Positions 25,676-35,222 of a stretch of DNA of 64,000 nucleotides are shown piece after piece. Where the stretch lies: positions 186,001 through 250,000 of the forward strand of contig NZ_CP172558.1 of the NCBI RefSeq assembly GCF_046530675.1, in the 5' to 3' direction. The translations under genes and the position numbers were made by a program. The DNA comes from Chitinibacter sp046530675 (GTDB taxonomy: Bacteria > Pseudomonadota > Gammaproteobacteria > Burkholderiales > Chitinibacteraceae). Each line of letters starts with the position of its first letter. Position 1 is the first letter of the stretch. The notes beneath the pieces were generated by a model that was not told the origin of the DNA, did not search any database, and saw only the letters and a list, made by a program, of their open reading frames with translations.

Positions 25676-27076
25676 TCACTGGGCAAATAACTGAGCCAGT
25701 TTCATTCTAGCGCCGTCGTAACTTTCCTGCTCGCTAATTGCTTGCTGCAAAAAGGCTTCAAAGCTGGGGTGGCGACGAATGGCGTCATCGAGCACCGGAT
25801 CGGAGCCGGGTACATAGGCACCAACGCTGATCAGATCCTTGCTGCGTTGATAGCGGGAATACAAGAATTTGAACCGGCGTACCATCTCAAATTCCTGCTG
25901 ATTAATGATGTCGTGCATCACCCGTGAAATCGAAGCTTCGATATCAATCGCCGGATAATGCCCCGCTTCGGCCAGTTGCCGGCTTAATACAAAGTGACCA
26001 TCCAGAATCGCCCGGGCATTATCGGCAATCGGGTCTTGCTGATCATCACCTTCGGAAAGTACGGTATAAAACGCGGTGATTGAGCCACCACCTTCGCGGC
26101 CATTGCCGGCTCGCTCAACGAGCTGCGGCAGACGAGCAAAAACCGAAGCAGGATAACCTTTGGTTGCTGGCGGCTCACCCACTGCCAGTGCAATTTCACG
26201 TTGCGCCATCGCATAACGCGTCAATGAATCCATAATCAGCAGCACATTTTTGCCCTGATCACGGAAATATTCGGCGATGCTGGTCGCGTAAGCGGCACCG
26301 TACAGACGCAATAGCGGCGATGTATCGGCCGGCGCAGCTACCACGACGCTGCGCGCCCGGCCTTCGTCGCCGAGAATATTTTCAATAAAATCTTTCACCT
26401 CGCGGCCACGCTCACCAATCAATCCAACCACGACGACATCGGCAGCCGTGTAGCGCGCCATCATCCCGAGCAAGACCGATTTTCCCACCCCCGAACCGGC
26501 AAACAAGCCCAGTCGTTGCCCTCGCCCGACGGTGAGCATGGCATTGATCGCTCTCACGCCAACATCCATGACCGAACGTACTGGCTCCCTATCCATCGGA
26601 TTATAGGGGCGGGAAAACAGCGGATAATAAGCTTCGTTATGCAGCGCTCCTTTGCCATCGAGCGGACGCCCCAGACCATCCAGAATACGCCCCAGCAAGC
26701 CCCAGCCCACCGGGACTTGGCGACCATGATCTTCTGCCCGCCGCTGCACCGGACGTGGCTTACCCAACTCTGGCCGCCATGCTGCAATATCTTCGCGCGG
26801 CCTGACCACAGCGCCAGGTTCGATACCGTATAACTCGGCAATCGGCATCAGAAATAGCCGAGCTTCCTGAAACCCCACGACCACGGCTTCAACCGGATGC
26901 CCACCCGGCGTAATAACATCGCAAGAAGCGCCGATTGGCAGGCGCAAACCCACAGCCTCAAGAACGAGGCCGGAAACTCGGGTCAATTTCCCGCGTGGCA
27001 GCCATGGCCTGACGGCAGTCACTGCAGTTTGGCAATCAGTAAGATAAGCGCGAATGTCGTTAAGCGTCTGTGTCAT
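25676..27076 (-). CDS. fliI: Flagellum-specific ATPase FliI
   Basis: ATPase of the flagellar type III export apparatus. The 466-residue product has Walker A GLFAGSGVGKS, the LGGEREGREVKDF-like block (here VGLIGERGREVKDFIEN), Walker B VLLIMDSLTRYAMAQREIALAVGEPP and the SAFYTVL-like region. I chose ATG 27076 (MTQTLND); it overlaps the fliH stop by 17 nt. An in-frame codon farther upstream would extend deep into fliH. Confidence 0.96.
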   Translation of the reverse strand: MTQTLNDIRAYLTDCQTAVTAVRPWLPRGKLTRVSGLVLEAVGLRLPIGASCDVITPGGHPVEAVVVGFQEARLFLMPIAELYGIEPGAVVRPREDIAAWRPELGKPRPVQRRAEDHGRQVPVGWGLLGRILDGLGRPLDGKGALHNEAYYPLFSRPYNPMDREPVRSVMDVGVRAINAMLTVGRGQRLGLFAGSGVGKSVLLGMMARYTAADVVVVGLIGERGREVKDFIENILGDEGRARSVVVAAPADTSPLLRLYGAAYATSIAEYFRDQGKNVLLIMDSLTRYAMAQREIALAVGEPPATKGYPASVFARLPQLVERAGNGREGGGSITAFYTVLSEGDDQQDPIADNARAILDGHFVLSRQLAEAGHYPAIDIEASISRVMHDIINQQEFEMVRRFKFLYSRYQRSKDLISVGAYVPGSDPVLDDAIRRHPSFEAFLQQAISEQESYDGARMKLAQLFAQ

Positions 27077-27935
27077 TCGCAGGCGGCTTGGATGAGGAAA
27101 CTTGAGCAATAGTAGGATCAACGAGATTCACATCGGATCCCATGGAGGATAAATCCACCGGATCAGCAACCGAAGCACTACCAGGGTATATCCCTGCACC
27201 CCATTCTGGCAGAGCGCTAGAAGACAATACCCCAAGTATTTTATTCCAGCGACTGACCAGTGAATATTCCATCTGTGTATTGGGTGTTTCAATCCGGCAA
27301 CTGCCGGGTTGCAGATGATCGTCGGGAATCAAGCGCCAAATATCTTCGGCCAGTTCATACTGCAAATCATGCTGCAACAACTGCAAATCTGCAGGGGATA
27401 GAAATAATTTAGCAGGGTAGCTCGGCGTTGGAATCACGGCCAAGGCCTCCCTGATCGGGGCCAGCAACTGCTTAGGATACTGCCGCAGTTCATCGCCGAT
27501 CATTTGCTGCGCAACAACTAACGCAAGCTGCAATACGGCATCGGCCAGCTCGGTTTCTGTGTTGCGACAGCTCGCCGCCACTTCGCCTAATAACTGATCA
27601 AGTTGCTGTATTTGCACCTGAGCCTGAACTCGCCCCTCTTGCAAGCCCGCCTGATAGCCTTCTTCATGCGCCTGACGCTGAATGGCTTCGATTTCGTCGG
27701 CAGTCGGATAGTTCATTGGCTCTGGAGCAGCCTCGACGACAGGCTCCTCTTCGAAAACGACTTCGCCCGGCACGGTCTCTTCAATCACAGGATCCGGCAC
27801 AGGCTCTTCGAGCGGCTCGACCGTTTCAGGCTCAGGGTGCAGTCGTGCAGCCGTTTCCAGCAGCGAGTTGAACTGCCAGCGCTGAAACTCGGACAACTCT
27901 TCGCTGGGAATGATACGACGCGGATTGCTTGCCAC
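27060..27935 (-). CDS. fliH: Flagellar assembly protein FliH
   Basis: Negative regulator and stator of the FliI ATPase. The 291 residues have an acidic, proline/glutamate-rich N-terminal third (PEPETVEPLEEPVPDP). The helical stalk follows (AHEEGYQAGLQEGRVQAQVQ, with the GxxxG spacing of FliH), then the C-terminal FliI-binding domain. The C-terminal 60 residues extend beyond usual FliH. A perfect-arm copy of the 49-bp repeat (27184-27232) lies within that extension. Confidence 0.9.
   Translation of the reverse strand: MASNPRRIIPSEELSEFQRWQFNSLLETAARLHPEPETVEPLEEPVPDPVIEETVPGEVVFEEEPVVEAAPEPMNYPTADEIEAIQRQAHEEGYQAGLQEGRVQAQVQIQQLDQLLGEVAASCRNTETELADAVLQLALVVAQQMIGDELRQYPKQLLAPIREALAVIPTPSYPAKLFLSPADLQLLQHDLQYELAEDIWRLIPDDHLQPGSCRIETPNTQMEYSLVSRWNKILGVLSSSALPEWGAGIYPGSASVADPVDLSSMGSDVNLVDPTIAQVSSSKPPANDTDA
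27184..27232. repeat. 49-bp bipartite inverted repeat, perfect arms, inside fliH
   Basis: GGGTAT (27184-27189) and ATACCC (27227-27232) at the standard spacing, within the poorly conserved C-terminal extension of fliH. 49 bp is not a multiple of three. If it arrived as an insertion, it changed the frame downstream, which would fit the long non-conserved tail. Confidence 0.8.
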
Positions 27936-27944
27936 TCGCTAACC

Positions 27945-28952
27945 TTACTCGACCATGCTTTCACCACCGGCACCACCGATGATCAATTGACCTTCATCGG
28001 CTAGACGGCGAGCAATTTTAAGGATTTCTTTCTGCTCGGTTTCAACTTCTGAAATTTTAACCGGCCCTTTGGCTTCCAGATCTTCCTGCAACATTGCGGC
28101 AGCCCGCGACGACATATTTTTGAATACTTTGTCTCGCAGCCCTTGGCTGGTCCCTTTCAATGCAATGATCAGTGACTCCATCTGAACTTCACGCAGCAAG
28201 ACCTGCATCCCACGATCATCAATATCAACCAGATTGTCGAAGGTGAACATTTTGTCCTGAATCCGCTGAGCCAGCTCAGGGTCGTAATCACGAATATTGG
28301 TAATGACTGAGGCTTCGACCCCGCCCCCCATAAAGTTGAGGATGTCGGCGGCCATTTGTTCGCCACCAAAAGCGCTTTTCTTGATTTTATCTGCACCTGA
28401 AAGCAGTTGATTTAAGACGTCGTTAAGTTCTTTCAGTGCAGCCGGCTGTACCCCTTCGAGCGTTGCGACCCGGAGCAACACGTCATTGCGAACCCGTTCG
28501 GTAAACTGCGCCAGAATTTCTGAAGTCTGATCAGGCTCCAGATGCACCAGAATCGTCGCGATAATCTGTGGATGCTCGTTACGGATCAGCTCGGCAACAG
28601 CCGTCGCGTCCATCCATTTGAGCGACTCGATACCATTATTGTCATTCCCTTGCAAAATCCGGTCGAGCAGATTGGCGGCCTTATCCGTTCCCAAAGCCTT
28701 GGTAAGCACTGAACGAATATATTCGTCGGCAGCGCCCAAATTGGCACGATTTTGGGTTGAAGCGATAAACTCTTCCAGCACCGAATCCATTTCCTCACGC
28801 GCCACGGAGTTCATATTGGCCATTTCAAAACCGAGTTTCTGGACTTCTTTTGGGCTGAGATATTTAAATACTTCAACGGCAGCATCTTCACCCAGACACA
28901 TGAGTAATAAGGCACTACGGTGAACGCCATCATCATTTAAAGTGCTGGCCAT
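27945..28952 (-). CDS. fliG: Flagellar motor switch protein FliG
   Basis: Rotor protein that contacts the stator. The 335 residues contain the three armadillo-like domains, the EHPQIIATILVHLEPDQTSEILAQF block (the EHPQ motif of the middle domain) and the C-terminal charged torque helix near VQMESLIIALKGTSQGLRDKVFKNMSSRAA. Full length. Spacing to fliH is 9 nt and to fliF 72 nt. Confidence 0.97.
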   Translation of the reverse strand: MASTLNDDGVHRSALLLMCLGEDAAVEVFKYLSPKEVQKLGFEMANMNSVAREEMDSVLEEFIASTQNRANLGAADEYIRSVLTKALGTDKAANLLDRILQGNDNNGIESLKWMDATAVAELIRNEHPQIIATILVHLEPDQTSEILAQFTERVRNDVLLRVATLEGVQPAALKELNDVLNQLLSGADKIKKSAFGGEQMAADILNFMGGGVEASVITNIRDYDPELAQRIQDKMFTFDNLVDIDDRGMQVLLREVQMESLIIALKGTSQGLRDKVFKNMSSRAAAMLQEDLEAKGPVKISEVETEQKEILKIARRLADEGQLIIGGAGGESMVE

Positions 28953-29024
28953 TTGATCTACTCCTGCGAAAGCCCAAGTTCTTATTTCTTTACTCTGATA
29001 CTCATTGAACGCGTATCAACCGAA

Positions 29025-30731
29025 CTAATTGTTAATGGCTCTCTCTTCATCGGGATTCATCCATTCACGCAAAATCATGGCAACCATACGTGGGTCATTA
29101 CGTGCCAATTCTTTAGCCTGCTGCAAAAGCTCTGCATAAGCAGCATGTTTGCTTTGCTCTTCCGGAGTGCCGCCCTGAGGGACTCCGTCCATGATAAACA
29201 GATTACTCGGACCGGCTTCACCCAAATTGAGCTCCTGCGCCAATGATTCATCACGAACACGAGCAAGATCTTTCATCAATGGACGAATAATAAACAGGAG
29301 CAGGTAAAGCGACGCCATCACGATGACAGCCATTTTCATTACTTCAAGTGCATTGGTCTGAATATAGTTAAGCGCCTTTTCTTCGATACCTTTCTCTTCC
29401 AATGGAACAGACTCGGCAAAAGCGGCATTCACTACATTGACAGAATCACCACGCTCTTTGTTATATCCGATGGCTTCACGAACCAAGTTATTAATTTGTG
29501 CCATTTCGGCGGGAGTAAATGGCACATAGGCCATTTTTCCATCTTTACTTTTGCCCGCTTTGTAATTGACGACAACAGCAGCAGAAAGCCGCTTGACGAT
29601 ACCAACGGGCTGTTTGACATGCTGGATGGTCTTGTCCACTTCATAATTGGTTGTCGCTTCTTTCCGGGTATTAGTCGCTGCGGTTGATCCAGAGACGACA
29701 TCAGAAGCAACCGGAGCTGTAATAGGTGCAGCTGCAGCACCAGGAGGTTGATTGGATAATGCTCCAGGCACTCCCAGCGCATTGTCTTCGGCCGACTTGC
29801 CGGATTGATCCAAAGTTTGCTGGCTACGAATTGCGGCTTCATTGGGAGGAGAGTTCGGCTTAAAACTCTCGGAGGTTTGCTCTACTTCGGAAAAATCCAC
29901 TTGTGCGGTAACTTCTGCTCGCACGTTTTTCTCGCCGACAATGGGTCCGAGAATAGTTTCAAGCCGTTCGACAAAACTTCTTTCGATTTGCCCGATGTAT
30001 TGCAATTGACGCTGATCCATATTGCCACGAGCATTTAAATCTGCAGCGCGAGAAATCAGATTGCCGTCTTGATCAACCACCGTGACGTTAGCAATCGGTA
30101 GTCCTGGCACACTGGACGAGACAAGATGAATAATGCCGGCGATTTGTCCACCATCAAGCGATCGCCCCGGATGCAAGGTTAAAACAACCGACGCGGAAGG
30201 TTTCTGCTGATCACGCAAGAACACAGTCTGCTTTGGCGTTGCCAAATGAACCCGGGCTTTTTCAACAGCAGAGATAGACTCAATCGAACGAGTCAATTCA
30301 CCTTCAACGGCGCGTTGATAATTGACCTGTTCGGCAAACTGAGAAACGCCGAACTTCTGATTATCAAGCAATTCGAAACCGACGTTACCAGCTTTAGGTA
30401 ATCCTTGAGCGGCAAGTTTGAGGCGGACATCATAAATATTGTCACTAGGAACAGAAATCATTCCAGCATCAAGTTTATAGGGGATTTTCATCTGTTCAAG
30501 AGATTGAACGATGGCACCACCATCCTTGTCCGGAAGATTGGTAAACAGAACCCGATAGGTCGGCTCGCGCGACCATAGCAAAGAGCCGGCAATAGCGGCA
30601 ATCAGCACCGCCACAACCACCATGGCCATCATCTTTCGCGCAGGCGACATCGTTTCGAAGCGTTGTCTCAGCCCACCGAAATTATTTGCTGTTACCAAGG
30701 TGTTATCTGCTGCGACGCCAGCTTCTGCCAT
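29025..30731 (-). CDS. fliF: Flagellar MS-ring protein FliF
   Basis: Forms the membrane ring that houses the export gate. The 568 residues have transmembrane helices at about 33-52 and 450-470. The ring-building domains lie between them (YRVLFTNLPDKDGGAIVQSLEQ, VARVHLATP-like KARVHLATPKQTVF, then the LxxGRSLDGGQIAGIIHLVSSSVPGL block). The FliG-binding C-terminus ends in RMVAMILREWMNPDEE. Normal length. First large gene after fliE. Confidence 0.97.
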   Translation of the reverse strand: MAEAGVAADNTLVTANNFGGLRQRFETMSPARKMMAMVVVAVLIAAIAGSLLWSREPTYRVLFTNLPDKDGGAIVQSLEQMKIPYKLDAGMISVPSDNIYDVRLKLAAQGLPKAGNVGFELLDNQKFGVSQFAEQVNYQRAVEGELTRSIESISAVEKARVHLATPKQTVFLRDQQKPSASVVLTLHPGRSLDGGQIAGIIHLVSSSVPGLPIANVTVVDQDGNLISRAADLNARGNMDQRQLQYIGQIERSFVERLETILGPIVGEKNVRAEVTAQVDFSEVEQTSESFKPNSPPNEAAIRSQQTLDQSGKSAEDNALGVPGALSNQPPGAAAAPITAPVASDVVSGSTAATNTRKEATTNYEVDKTIQHVKQPVGIVKRLSAAVVVNYKAGKSKDGKMAYVPFTPAEMAQINNLVREAIGYNKERGDSVNVVNAAFAESVPLEEKGIEEKALNYIQTNALEVMKMAVIVMASLYLLLFIIRPLMKDLARVRDESLAQELNLGEAGPSNLFIMDGVPQGGTPEEQSKHAAYAELLQQAKELARNDPRMVAMILREWMNPDEERAINN

Positions 30732-30757
30732 ACCCTACCGATATCAGTACGCGCAGG

Positions 30758-31081
30758 TTATACCTGCATATTCATGACTTCCTGATAAGCAGTAACGAGC
30801 TTGTTTCGAACTTGAACCATGGTTTGAAAACTCAAACTGGCCTTTTGCAATGACACCATGACATCTTGCAAATTGGCATCAGGATCGCCCGATTGAAATG
30901 CGACCTGCTTGGCTTGAGCATCCTGCTGCACCTGATTCACCTGATCAATCGACTCTTTCAGTACATCAGCAAAATTGGGTGCGCCAGGCACTTCACTAGG
31001 CTGATTAACCGGCTGGCCAGAGGCCAGAGCCGACATTGATCTAAGTTCGCCGAGCAGCTGATCGATTCCTTGCACGCTCAT
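30758..31081 (-). CDS. fliE: Flagellar hook-basal body protein FliE
   Basis: A 107-residue rod-junction protein that joins the MS ring to the proximal rod. It has the conserved C-terminus (DVMVSLQKASLSFQTMVQVRNKLVTAYQEVMNMQV). It opens the fliEFGHIJ group, 73 nt after flrC. That gap also holds a GTAGG...CCTAC palindrome (31107-31144). I looked for a sigma-54 -24/-12 site before fliE and found none with correct spacing. Confidence 0.95.
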   Translation of the reverse strand: MSVQGIDQLLGELRSMSALASGQPVNQPSEVPGAPNFADVLKESIDQVNQVQQDAQAKQVAFQSGDPDANLQDVMVSLQKASLSFQTMVQVRNKLVTAYQEVMNMQV

Positions 31082-31154
31082 AACTACTTACCTTCCTTGC
31101 AAAATTGTAGGTGCGCCAGCCGCTTGCAGCAAGCACTTCCTACTCCGTGTCGTG

Positions 31155-32495
31155 TTAAATTGGCAAACCACCATCTTCCTCACGGTACTGAGCCAGCTTA
31201 TAACGCAAAGTTCGCTCACTCATCCCCAGTTTTTCTGCTGCGACCTTACGCACTCCACCCGCCGCCTTCAAGGCATCAAAAATCATGGCTTTTTCCATAT
31301 CCTTGATGTTTGTTGCCGCCATCGCAACCGGTGGAGCAAGCTCAACCGGCTCATCTTTAGCGGCAATTTTTGCCGCCACATGCGGCAAAAATAAATGCTC
31401 GGCGGCAATTTCATCTCCAGGAGATAAAATCAAAGCTCTTTGCATCACATTGTCCAGCTCACGGATATTGCCTGGCCAAGAATGCGATAACAAAGCCTTT
31501 TGAGCAGACTCCAGCAAAACCGGGGCTCGCTTTTTCTGTACCGTTGCATATCTATTAAGCATATTACGTGCCAATGGCAAAATATCGGCGCAACGATTTC
31601 TCAGCGGTGGAATGCTTAACGGGAATACATTCAATCGGTAAAAAAGATCTTCACGGAAATGCCCTGCGGCAACCTCTTGAGCCAAGTCGCGATTGGATGT
31701 CGCCAATACCCGAATATCAAGCGCAATAGGCCTAGCCCCCCCGACCCGTTCCAATTCGCGCTCTTGCAGCACTCGCAATAATTTGGCCTGCAATGCCAAC
31801 GGCATTTCAGTCACCTCATCGAGCAAAATCGTCCCACCTTGCGCCTGTTCAAATTTACCGATGTGGTGCCCTGACGCGCCGGTGAATGCCCCTTTTTCAT
31901 GCCCAAATAAAGTTGATTCGAGCAACTGTTCAGGAATGGCGGCACAGTTAATGGCAATAAATGGCTTCGCGGCTCGTGGGCTGTGGCGGTGAATAAAGCG
32001 CGCCATAACCTCCTTACCAACTCCAGACTCCCCAGTCATCATAATCGAGGCATCAGAATGGGCTGCACGCCGCGCCATATCAAGTAATTGCTGCATTTCA
32101 CCAGACTCAGCGACTAGCGCATCCTCTCCGAGATCCGGCAAAAGGTAGCGCTCGACCTGGGTCAATAGTGCACTTGGTTCAAATGGCTTGGGCAAATAAT
32201 GACTTGCCCCTGCATGCATGGCATTGACAGCTTGCTCAATCAAGCCATATGCCGTCATCAAAATAACGGGCAAGCAAGGGTAGCTTTTTTTGATTTCGAG
32301 CAACAAGGACTCTCCATCCATCGGCTGCATCTGCACATCAGAAACAACCAACCCTACTTGCTGACTTGCCAGAACAGAGAGCGCCGAAACACCATCCTCT
32401 GCAACAACAACGCTATATCCATCCAGCTCCAGCGTATCAATGAGTGCTTCGCGCAAATCATCATCATCTTCGACGATTAGTACTGGTAAAGCCAT
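31155..32495 (-). CDS. flrC: Sigma-54-dependent response regulator, FlrC/FleR type
   Basis: Activates sigma-54 flagellar class III promoters. The 446 residues comprise a receiver (D54-type acceptor in VVSDVQMQPMDG), an AAA+ domain with Walker A GESGVGKE, the sigma-54-contacting GAFTGA (in GHEKGAFTGASG), Walker B GGTILLDEV, and a Fis-type helix-turn-helix at the end (VAAEKLGMSERTLRYKL). Position directly before fliE is the conserved flrC place. The usual partner kinase flrB/fleS is not next to it; cheB is. Confidence 0.92.
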   Translation of the reverse strand: MALPVLIVEDDDDLREALIDTLELDGYSVVVAEDGVSALSVLASQQVGLVVSDVQMQPMDGESLLLEIKKSYPCLPVILMTAYGLIEQAVNAMHAGASHYLPKPFEPSALLTQVERYLLPDLGEDALVAESGEMQQLLDMARRAAHSDASIMMTGESGVGKEVMARFIHRHSPRAAKPFIAINCAAIPEQLLESTLFGHEKGAFTGASGHHIGKFEQAQGGTILLDEVTEMPLALQAKLLRVLQERELERVGGARPIALDIRVLATSNRDLAQEVAAGHFREDLFYRLNVFPLSIPPLRNRCADILPLARNMLNRYATVQKKRAPVLLESAQKALLSHSWPGNIRELDNVMQRALILSPGDEIAAEHLFLPHVAAKIAAKDEPVELAPPVAMAATNIKDMEKAMIFDALKAAGGVRKVAAEKLGMSERTLRYKLAQYREEDGGLPI

Positions 32496-32504
32496 GCTGA
32501 TCCT

Positions 32505-33584
32505 TTATATTCTCAAAGCTCGCCCACTATTGACCGATACCCATCCAAGCACTTTCTGCGCCATATCCTTAAGTGGAACAATTTCATCCACCCCACCGCT
32601 CGCAATGGCTTCTTTGGGCATTCCGAATACCACACAGCTTGCTTCATCCTGAGCAAAGTTATGAGCCCCAGCCTGATGCATTTCCAGCATTCCGGTCGCC
32701 CCATCTCGCCCCATCCCGGTCAGAATAACGCCAACGGCATTACGCCCCGCAACATTTGCGGCTGAGCGAAAGAGAACATCGACCGATGGACGATGGCGAT
32801 TCACAGGAGCAGCCGTTGATAGCTCGCAAATATAGTTAGCACCTGAAGCCCCCAGCATCAAATGTGAGTGTCCCGGCGCGATGTAAGCATGCCCAGGTAA
32901 AATCCGCTCGCCATGTTCGGCCTCTTTCACCGAGATACGACAGAGAGAATCGAGTCTTTTGGCGAATGAATGAGTGAATGATTCTGGCATATGCTGTGCG
33001 ATCAATATTGCCGGAGCATCAGGGGGCATCGGAATTAGAAATTCCTTCAATGCCTCTGTCCCGCCGGTTGATGAACCGACAATAATCAATTTTTCCGATT
33101 TAAGTAGCGGACGCGAAGCTTTCGACAACACCACATCTGCACTATGGCTGGGCGGAATTACGTCCCTCATCAAACATCTTACCTTTGCTTTGGAGGCCAT
33201 TCGAATTTTGCTCCGAATTTCTTCGGCATATTCGTTCATTTTACCTGCAATATCCATTTTGGGCTTGGCAACAAAATCAACAGCCCCCAACTCCAGTGCA
33301 CGCAACGCGACTTCCGATCCCTGCTCAGTCAATGATGAAATCATCAACACAGGGGTTGGCTTAAGACGCATCAAGCGCTCTAGAAAATCCAGGCCATCCA
33401 TTTTGGGCATTTCAACATCCAGCGTAATCACATCCGGATTGAGCGTACGAATTTGCTCTCGAGCAATCAAGGGATCCGGGGCCGTTGAAACACACTCCAT
33501 ATCATTTTCGGTATCAATGATTTCTTTTAATAGGCTACGAATCAGTGCTGAATCGTCCACCACAGCGACTCTAATTTTATCCAT
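32505..33584 (-). CDS. cheB: Chemotaxis response regulator methylesterase CheB
   Basis: Removes methyl groups from receptors for adaptation. The 359 residues are a receiver (VAVVDDSALIRSLL, acceptor Asp in VITLDVEMPKMDG), a linker and a catalytic domain with the Ser-His-Asp triad (GSSTGGTEAL, AQHMPESFTHSFA, TGMGRDGATGM). I start at ATG 33584 (MDKIRVAV), which has AGGG upstream and matches the family. ATG 33602 forms a TAATG overlap with cheD and is the alternative. An adjacent receptor carries a tether for it. Confidence 0.96.
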   Translation of the reverse strand: MDKIRVAVVDDSALIRSLLKEIIDTENDMECVSTAPDPLIAREQIRTLNPDVITLDVEMPKMDGLDFLERLMRLKPTPVLMISSLTEQGSEVALRALELGAVDFVAKPKMDIAGKMNEYAEEIRSKIRMASKAKVRCLMRDVIPPSHSADVVLSKASRPLLKSEKLIIVGSSTGGTEALKEFLIPMPPDAPAILIAQHMPESFTHSFAKRLDSLCRISVKEAEHGERILPGHAYIAPGHSHLMLGASGANYICELSTAAPVNRHRPSVDVLFRSAANVAGRNAVGVILTGMGRDGATGMLEMHQAGAHNFAQDEASCVVFGMPKEAIASGGVDEIVPLKDMAQKVLGWVSVNSGRALRI

Positions 33585-33601
33585 TAAGATAACCCTGGCC
33601 A

Positions 33602-34216
33602 TTAAGAAAACAAATCAATTTCACCACTCGCCGCCAAATGAACAAGACGAGAACCATAAATTTTTTCACGTTCGACAATTGTATTGTTATGCACAGTTTT
33701 CAGCTTCTTAATCAAAGCTCGCCCAGTTTTTGGAAAAAAATAGACCTTCCGTGGAAAAATATCGAGCAAATCCTGAGCCACAACCGGAATCTGTTCAACA
33801 GACAAAAATGTTTTCACAAATTCAGCATTTCTCAAACCCACATTTGAAACAGTAAATCCTCGCAATACATTACCGCCGCCAAATATTTTTGCCTCCAAGC
33901 GATGTTTTTGCGCACCATTTTTTAGTAACTGATTAATCAGAACCTCCATTGCATAAGTTCCATACCGAGTCGAAAGACCATTGATCTGAGCCATATCTTC
34001 GGTAGACTCTGGCAGCATGAAATGATTCATGCCACCAACACCATTCACAGGATCGCGGATACAGGCTGCAACGCAAGAGCCCAGCACCGTCACCAGAACC
34101 ATATCTCGTCCAGTTATATAATACTCACCAGGTAAAATTTTGGCCGCTTCAACCGCAAAATTTTTATCAAAGTAAATTGTCGGCGCAAGTATTTCATCAG
34201 CAAATGGAGTGCTCAT
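33602..34216 (-). CDS. cheD: Chemoreceptor glutamine deamidase CheD
   Basis: Deamidates receptor glutamines and in some species binds CheC. The 204 residues include the catalytic Cys in VTVLGSCVAACI and the His/Thr region GGMNHFMLPES, with the RYGTYAMEVLINQLLKNGA block. There is an N-terminal extension of about 30 residues. Its stop and start overlap both neighbours as TAATG, so cheR-cheD-cheB are coupled. Confidence 0.95.
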   Translation of the reverse strand: MSTPFADEILAPTIYFDKNFAVEAAKILPGEYYITGRDMVLVTVLGSCVAACIRDPVNGVGGMNHFMLPESTEDMAQINGLSTRYGTYAMEVLINQLLKNGAQKHRLEAKIFGGGNVLRGFTVSNVGLRNAEFVKTFLSVEQIPVVAQDLLDIFPRKVYFFPKTGRALIKKLKTVHNNTIVEREKIYGSRLVHLAASGEIDLFS

Positions 34217-35064
34217 TACGATTTACTCCAAATCGCAATTGCTTGCTCGGTTAATTGATATGTTGTTTTACCACAAGAGCGATACCAGCCCGACATATAG
34301 TGCAGATTTTCCGAGTGACCAACATATAACAGGCCATTCGACTGCAGCAAGCGCCCCATTTTTTCCAGAATGGTACGTTGCGTCGCTTGGTCAAAATAAA
34401 TGAGTACATTGCGGCAAAAAATCGCATCAAATTTCCCATCCAATGGCCAATCCTGATCCAGCAAATTAATCTGCCTGAACTCCATTAACGCACGCAACTC
34501 ATTTCGAATTTTGGCTTTGCCGGTATTGCTCCCCTTGCCCTTTAGAAAAAAATTGCGCTTACGCTCTCCAGATAATTTTTCCAGTTTTTCCACCGAATAA
34601 ATCCCTTCGGCTGCAGTCGCCAAAACATGGGTATCAAGATCTGATGCAATAATTTGCACCGGGGGCGGCACTGATCGACAAGCCTCAAACGCAGTCATCG
34701 CCAAAGAATAAGGCTCTTCGCCTGTTGAAGCGGCCGCACACCAAATCCGAAATGGCCGCGCAGAACTCGTCCGCAATTGCTCAGCCAGAATGTCGAAGTG
34801 ATATGCTTCGCGAAAAAATGACGTTAGATTGGTCGTTAAGGCATTGGTGAAGAGTTGCCATTCAGCGGCATCTGGATTCTGCTCCAGCCATTTCAAATAC
34901 CCGGAGAAGGTATTGACCTGAAGCTCTCTCAATCTGCGGGATAGACGGCTATACACCATTTGTTCTTTGCTATCATTGAGCCGAATACCTGCGCGCAGGT
35001 AGATCAAGTCCGCCACTCTGGCAAAGTCCGCCTTGGTGTAATTGAATTCATATTCATTCAGCAT
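34216..35064 (-). CDS. cheR: Chemotaxis protein methyltransferase CheR
   Basis: Methylates receptor glutamates using SAM. The 282-residue form has an N-terminal helical domain (LIYLRAGIRLNDSKEQMVYSRLSRRLREL) and the SAM pocket (FRIWCAAASTGEEPYSLAM, DLDTHVLATA, FDAIFCRNVLIYFD). The beta-subdomain that binds receptor pentapeptides is present. ATG 35064 has AGG 5 nt upstream; a GTG one codon earlier is possible. A weak 49-bp repeat match (34908-34956) lies inside. Confidence 0.96.
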   Translation of the reverse strand: MLNEYEFNYTKADFARVADLIYLRAGIRLNDSKEQMVYSRLSRRLRELQVNTFSGYLKWLEQNPDAAEWQLFTNALTTNLTSFFREAYHFDILAEQLRTSSARPFRIWCAAASTGEEPYSLAMTAFEACRSVPPPVQIIASDLDTHVLATAAEGIYSVEKLEKLSGERKRNFFLKGKGSNTGKAKIRNELRALMEFRQINLLDQDWPLDGKFDAIFCRNVLIYFDQATQRTILEKMGRLLQSNGLLYVGHSENLHYMSGWYRSCGKTTYQLTEQAIAIWSKS

Positions 35065-35222
35065 CACGACCTGCTCTCACCAAACAATTTTTTGACAACT
35101 TATCTTTTAAATCAAAACTAGCAGCATCAACACTTGCATCATCAAACTGCATACCTGCCACTTCGCTCCGAAAGATGAAAAAAGGGGGCCAATTGCCCCC
35201 GATTTCCTGCTCTGATAATGAA

